Below, piece by piece: positions 58,363-64,000 of a stretch of 64,000 bases of DNA. The stretch's first letter is position 1, and each line of letters starts with the position of its first letter. Position numbers and translations under genes: made by a program. The stretch comes from Diphasiastrum complanatum (taxonomy: Eukaryota > Streptophyta > Lycopodiopsida > Lycopodiales > Lycopodiaceae). Location of the stretch: NCBI GenBank assembly GCA_029204225.1, contig CM055102.1, forward strand, positions 8,751,456 to 8,815,455. Direction: 5' to 3'. The notes below the pieces were generated by a model. That model saw only the letters and a list, made by a program, of their open reading frames with translations, was not told the origin of the DNA and made no database searches.

Positions 58363-58951
58363 TACTCTTCAGGTCAAATTTCTTGTTTTCATTATATCTA
58401 TAAGTGGATTTGAGGGCGCCATAAATACTATGAGGATTTGGAGGTGTTGCTAACTCAAATCAAGCTTTATGAACATCATAGATTGGATCTTTGTGATCTA
58501 AAAGTAAATTTAGGTCAAACCACTTGTAGATGGCCATTTTTTGAACCACTCATTGGAATGTGGAGACAAAAATTGCTCATGGTAGAGGATCATACATTCT
58601 AATAGATGATATATCAAGATTATAGCGTTTGCATGTAGATTTTTCTTGATTCAATATTTTGCATTTTTGGAGAAACCCTAAAATTGATAAGATATCTTGA
58701 TTTTAAGTTGCTCAAATTTTTCAAGAGTTTATTTCAACTTACATGTTACCAAAATCTCACTATATTGTAGTTAGATCTATTGTGATCAAGAAATCAAGAT
58801 TCTAGGTGCTAGAAATTGCTAGAAGAGAGAAAAGGAGAGGCTAGAGTATTTCCAAATCTTTGTGATTTCTTCTTAAGTTTCATTTGTTTATTTTCAAGAG
58901 AGTGCTAAGTGCATTGTAACGGGTTCAAAGAGAAGATCAGATCATTGCAAC

Positions 58952-61060
58952 ATGGCAACCTCAAGTGGCTTCATGTTGGAAGGCAATGATAGGCTTACCT
59001 CAATCAACTATTCTACTTGGAAGGTGAGGATGGAGTCCTTATTGGAGATGAATGAGTTGATGGATATTGTTGTAGGTGTGGAGGAGATACCTTTGGCACC
59101 TCAAGAACAATTGCAGTATGAAAAGAGAGCTAAGAAAGCTCTACACATTCTCAAGATGAATGTTACAAATGAACTTCTCAAAGAAGTTGGTAAGTGTACT
59201 TCATCAAGTGAGGCTTGGGATTCTTTAAAGAAGCTTATGAGTCCAAGTCTACATCTAGAGTTCTAACTCTAAGAAGAAAAATCTTTTCTAGTATGAAAAA
59301 GAAGGATGAAAGTGCTCATGCTTTTGTTTTGAGGGTTAAAGCATTCAATGTTGAGCTAGCATGTATTGATGAAAGCATTAAGGAGATAGAACTTGTTCAA
59401 GTTGTTCTTAATGGCTTGTTGGATGATCACCCTAATCTTGTTCAAAGTTTTTCTATTCAAGAGACTTTGCCAAGTATGGTGGATTTGCAAGACATTTTGG
59501 TGAAGGAGGAGTTTAGGCTTCAACCAAGAGGAGGTGCATCTACTACATCTCAAGTTTATGGAGAGGAGGCTATGTTCATCAAAGGAAATTTCAAGGGCAA
59601 AGGCAAGAAAATGGTCAAAGGGTCAAGATCCAGGTGAGCCTTCCACTTTTGTTGGTAAGAAGAAAGATAGGTCAAAGTTAAAGTGCTTCTATTGTGGAAT
59701 CAAAGAGCATTTTGCTAGTGATTGCTACAAGAGGTGAAAAGCAAACCAATCTAACTATTGATGAAGATGGTGTGATGAACAAATCTTAAATGATGCTTTT
59801 GTTATGTCATTTTGTTTATTGGCTAATCATGGAGACATTGATCCTTTGTGGATTGATAGTGGAGCCACATCACATATGACATATCATGAAGAGTATTACT
59901 CATCTTTGATGGCACTTGAAGGTGACAAGAAGGTGATCTACATAGCCAATGATGGCGAGTGTGCATTCAAAGGGATTGGCACAATTCCTATTTCCCTGTC
60001 TACTAATAGGAATGTGAATTTGAAGGATGTTTTGTTCATTTCATCTATAACTAAGAATCTTCTTAGTGTGAGTCAATTGCTTGACAAGGGATTCAAGGTG
60101 GAGTTTGTTGGTGATTTTTGTTTGATCTAGAAAGAAGATGAATTCATTGCAAAAGGGAAAAGACAAGGTAAATTATTCAAACTTGATGCTTGTGTTGTTG
60201 CTAACCAAGTTGGATACATGGCAAAAGAGCAAATGTCAATGCAAGAGGTGTGGCACAAGAGAATGGGGCATCTCAACTACAAGTCATTGGAGATGATGGC
60301 AAAGAGGCAAGTTGTGGTTGGTCTTCCTAAATCTCTAACAAGCTTGAATAATGTTTGTGAGCAATGTGCTATATCAAAGTCACATAGGCTACCTCACAAG
60401 AGGTCTACATCAAGATCAAGTAAGTCTTTCCAACTTATGCATGGTGTTACTACAATTAGCAATGGAGGTGCTAAGATGTATGTGACTTTCATTGATGATT
60501 TTAGTAAAGAGCAAAGATGAGGTGTTTGATGTCTTTGTCAAGTTCAAGATCACAAGGGAGGTTTAATTTTCTACAAAGATGAGGTGCTTGAGGAATGACA
60601 ATGGCGGTGAGTACATTTCTACCAAGTTCAAAGCTTTTTGTGAAGAGCATGGGATCAAGAGGGAGTACACAAGCCCAATGACACCACAACAAAATGGAGT
60701 GGCCAAGAGGAAGAATAGAACTTTGTGTGAAGGTGCTAAAGCCATGAGGTTAGGTGTACATCTTCCTAAATCCTTTTGGGATCAAGCTTTGTTGTGTGCT
60801 AATTTTCTATGCAATAGGTGGCCGAGTGCAATATTGGATGGAAAGACCCCTTTTGAAATATTGTTTGGTAGAAGGCCGAGTGTCAACTTTTTCAAAACTT
60901 TTGGATGCATTTGCTATATCAACATCACTCTTGATGATTGGTGGGAAGGCTCCAACATCAATGTTAATGGTTCCTTTAGGTGACAAAATAAAAGCAATGC
61001 ATGAAAAGTACACAAACAAATGTTTGTTGATATAAATGTTGTGGCTGCTTGTTTCTAACC
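58952..61060 (+). pseudogene. Copia element F gag, protease and integrase; truncated
   Basis: The gag starts at 58952 (SSGFMLEGNDRLTSINYSTW), shifts frame near 59225 and again near 59600, and contains CFYCGIKEHFASDC. Protease is at about 59846 (LWIDSGATSHMTYHEEYY) and the pre-integrase domain at about 60245 (VWHKRMGHLNYKSLEMMAKR, then CEQCAISKSH). In the integrase core the first catalytic aspartate region is altered (LMHGVTTISNGG), a stop interrupts after TFIDDFSKEQR, the second aspartate is present (RNDNGGEY) and the catalytic glutamate is lysine (NGVAKRKNR). Sequence ends soon after FGCICY and a KYTNKCLLI block near 61035; RT and RNase H are absent. The gag is very close to that of the young element. 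Confidence 0.9.
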
Positions 61061-61118
61061 AAGGCTACCAACAAGGAGAAGATGAATCAAGTCAGGTGTA
61101 AAATTTTTTAAGGGAGAT

Positions 61119-61566
61119 TGGAAATTGAAAGAATGTTGAACGTCTAATTCATATTGAATTTTATTACCAACTTAAAGATTTCCTAGATGATTTAGGTATA
61201 GGAAATTTGAATATCAATGAAGATCGTTCTCCTTTGGTACATGGCCTTTCTATGATAGTACAAAAATACTTATGTAAATGTAATTTAATGTGGATCCACA
61301 CAAATTTTGCTTGTTATCTCTATATCTTTCTCTCTCTAACTATTGAGGCTAATGCCAATACACTAATTTTTTGTACTTTTGCTCATTAGTGATTCATTGC
61401 TATCTCTATGCTGCTTAGCATGCTAGATTGCGGTTAAGCCATAACTTCTGTACTAGATCTTGCTAATCAATCTAGAATCAGGTTATTGTGCTAATCATAA
61501 AGCTTAATTAGATCTATCATACTTGTGGATCTTCCCCACACGTATGAATTCTGGAAAGTTTTGTCA
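61119..61566 (+). repeat. Probable 5' LTR of copia element D
   Basis: The right end TTTTGTCA adjoins the primer site. The left end is placed at TGGAAATTG after a purine tract AAGGGAGAT at 61110-61118. That arrangement, a PPT before and a primer site after, would also fit an LTR shared with an upstream element. No partner lies in the window. Confidence 0.6.
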
Positions 61567-61579
61567 TGGTATCAGAGCC
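61567..61579 (+). other. tRNA-Met primer binding site, element D
   Basis: TGGTATCAGAGCC, followed by AAATTGAGCTTTGCATGCTA as in the leader of element B. Confidence 0.93.
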
Positions 61580-62332
61580 AAATTGAGCTTTGCATGCTAT
61601 CTGATTGTACAAGAATTTGAGAACTAAATCAAGCAAAAAAGCAGTTTTAAATTTTTTTTTCACCTTTCTCTAATGTGTATTTGGATCAAATCGGATTGGA
61701 ACTGAATTTTCAGACCTGAAAAGTGGTAGTACAGGATTCTGGAATTTCGCACGTGTGAAAATCAGAGATTTTCAGTCCCTTCTATCTCCTTGCTTGTGGA
61801 TCCAAAGATATTGGTGTTATAGCTTGATGGAAAGTTTATGATGTGTACTTTTCAAAGAAATTGAAACCAAATCAATCTGACGTGTCTATCAAGAGTTATA
61901 AGCTCTTAAAGAGGATAGGGATAGGTCCAAAATCCAAGTGACAACATTTTTATTTCATTCAACCTTGCTTTGTTCAGAATCCATTGTTTTGAGCATCCTA
62001 CACAAGAAACTGAAGATCAAGACTAAGTTTGAAGTAATTGAACACCCTTTGAGCCTTATGAGAGTCAATAGAGTTTTCTTTTGAAGCATTTCACACGTGC
62101 CAAAAGTAGGATTCAAACTTGCCAAAGTGTCTCAATCCACTTTGTGTGTCTGATCTAGATAATCTTGTTTTGTGGAATATTTGAGATCCATCTCAAATAC
62201 AGCTGCAAGTGTTTCACATAGAAGGTAGAACATCCTTGAAAATACCTATAGTGAAAGAGAGCAACAACATTAAGTTTGATTGGAACAAGCTCAAACATAT
62301 TGTAGTCCAATAACTAAGAAGTCTTCATCTAA

Positions 62333-64000
62333 ATGGCACCTTTGGGAGGATATCTTCTAGAAGCAAATGAAAGACTAAGCACTTCTAATTACTTAATTTG
62401 GAAGTTCAGAATGGAGTCTATTTTGATACTCCAGGATGTTATGGATATTGTGCTTGGTGTTGAGGAGGAGCCTCAAGCACAGGCTGAAATTCCTAAGTAT
62501 AGGAAGAGAACTAGAATGGCTCTACATTTCATTAAGATGAATGTATCTAATGAAATCATGAGAGAGATAGGATCTTGCACTACAACCAAAAATGCTTAGG
62601 ATGCACTTAAGTCCATCTATGAAGCAAAGAATACTTCTAGAATACTCACTCTTAGGAATCAGATTTTCTAAAGTTTTCAAAGAAGTGAAGAGAGTGCATC
62701 AAACTATGTTCTGAGAGTTAAAGATTTACATAGAGAGCTTTCCTGTGTTGGTGTTACCATTAACCAAGATGAGCTAGTTCAAGTCATTTTAAATGGCTTG
62801 AGAGATGACTATGATAATCTTGTTCAATCTTTTGCCATTAAGGAGGAGTTGTCTAATCTAGAAACTCTCCAAGGAATTCTTATTTCTGAAGAATCTAGGC
62901 AAAGCTATAAACCGTCTAGGATGAACAAACTCGAGCATGGTGGAAGTGACAAAGCCCTCTTTGTCAAAGAAAAGCATAAAGGAAGGATTAAGAACCAGTT
63001 CTCTCAAGCATCCAACAAAGACAAAGTCAAAGATCGAGACAAAGATGGTGAAGAGGATGATTCATCTCATCCTTCTACTTCAAAGACCAAGAAGAAGAAA
63101 GTGAAGTGTTTTTTGTATGGCAAGAACAGGCACTATGTCTCTAATTGCTTTAAGAAGAAAAACCAACTCAAGCAAGCTAATCTTTCCAAAGAGATTGAAG
63201 AAGATTCTGTTATAAGTGATGGAGAAGGATCACTTATGGTGTCCAGTTTTTCTTCATCACCTTTCAAGAAAGATGGAGCTTGGTACATAGATAGTGGAGC
63301 TTCTTCACATATGTGTTGTTCAAAGGCGTCATTTGAATCAATTGTACCTTACAAAGGACTTGAGAGATCTATTTACACTGCTAATGATCATGAGTGCTCT
63401 ATAGAAGGAATCAGCAACATTCCATTGAAACTTGCTTCTTCAAAAGTTCTTGCACTTTCTAATGTTCTTTTCATTTCAAAACGTACAAAGAACTTGATTA
63501 GTGTGACAAAGTTGCTTGATAATGGTTGTGATGTAATGTTCAACTCCAATACTTGCTTTATCAAGAAAAATAATGAGATCCTAGCTGATGGATCTAGATG
63601 TGGTGGAATTTTTAAGTTGAATTCATATGAGAATGCAAATCCTTGTGAAGCTGCTTTATTATCTAAGGAGGAGTTGTGGAATAGAAGGTTGGGGCATCCT
63701 AACTTTAAGTCTATGTCTTCTCTGGTCAAGAAAGTGAAGGCAATTGGTCTTCCAAAATCTCTTTCCAAAGATTTCAAGCCTTGTGAGGCTTGTGCTATTG
63801 CAAAATCACACAGAAAGCCATATTAGAAGTCTTTTATCAAGACTACTCATCCTTTGGAGCTTATACACTCGGATGTACATTTTTCCTCTTCTAAAAGTAT
63901 TGGTGGTGCAACATGTTTTGTCACCTTTATTGATGACTTTACTAGATATACTTGGTTGTATCTACTTTCTTCAAAAGCTATGGTATTTGATCACTTCCTA
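62333..64000 (+). pseudogene. Copia element D gag to integrase, cut by window end
   Basis: Gag starts at 62333 (APLGGYLLEANERLSTSNYL) and has stops at 62597 (TAG) and near 62669, then reads through gag C-terminus, CFLYGKNRHYVSNC, protease (GAWYIDSGASSHMCCSK), pre-integrase (LWNRRLGHPNFKSM) and CEACAIAKSH to a stop at 63826. The same frame resumes with the integrase start ELIHSDVHFSSSKSIGG up to the window edge. It closely matches element B on the opposite strand. As in B, the second cysteine of the zinc knuckle is tyrosine. A W or Q codon changed to a stop explains each break; no large deletion is seen. Confidence 0.92.

Overview
This window is nuclear DNA of a land plant with a transposon-rich genome. 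The evidence is a spliced plant-type NPF (NRT1/PTR) transporter gene, the last exon of an LRR receptor kinase, Ty1/copia elements primed by initiator tRNA-Met, an Athila/Tat-type element primed by tRNA-Asp, and one end of a CACTA element. The species cannot be named from the sequence. Two remnants of what looks like the DUF7869 protein family weakly hint at a seed-free plant. Nothing bacterial, organellar or CRISPR-like is visible.

Layout. 1-4476: decayed copia element on the minus strand, both LTRs present. 4480-5417: orphan copia gag on the plus strand. About 5418-6690: LTR, primer site and tandem-repeat leader of another element. 7672-10560: DUF7869-like pseudogene split by a copia remnant. 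12180-12840: GA-rich sequence of unclear nature. 13385-15060: gypsy LTR and RT remnants. 15840-16532: CACTA end. 16560-17346: copia RNase H and LTR fragments. 19009-19400: LRR kinase exon. 20130-21715: second DUF7869-like fragment fused to copia. 21958-26748: copia element B (minus). 27000-34555: gypsy pol preceded by a copia-type gag, a copia primer site and a copia-type LTR (minus). 34556-40020: an older copia element broken by other insertions, including a complete 4.58-kb Athila/Tat-like element at 35066-39649. 43202-46072: the NPF gene (minus), the only host gene here that looks functional. 50100-57696: copia element E (minus), interrupted by a very young 5.57-kb element at 50654-56225. 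57697-61060: truncated copia element F (plus). 61119-64000: copia element D (plus), same family as B and cut by the window edge.

The most striking object is the 50654-56225 element. It has two 647-bp LTRs that differ at one base, a perfect 5-bp target duplication, a Met primer site, a polypurine tract and one uninterrupted 1030-codon ORF. The first ~270 codons are a copia gag with a zinc knuckle. The remaining ~760 show no protease, integrase, RT or RNase H motif. It therefore looks like a recently moved non-autonomous element that carries its own gag joined to an unrecognised protein. Element F next to it shares the LTR termini and a close gag and encodes protease and integrase, so an F-type element is a plausible helper. 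Other threads are a G-box palindrome recurring in LTRs and leaders of several copia families, a copia/gypsy mosaic, and two DUF7869-like genes each broken by copia sequence.
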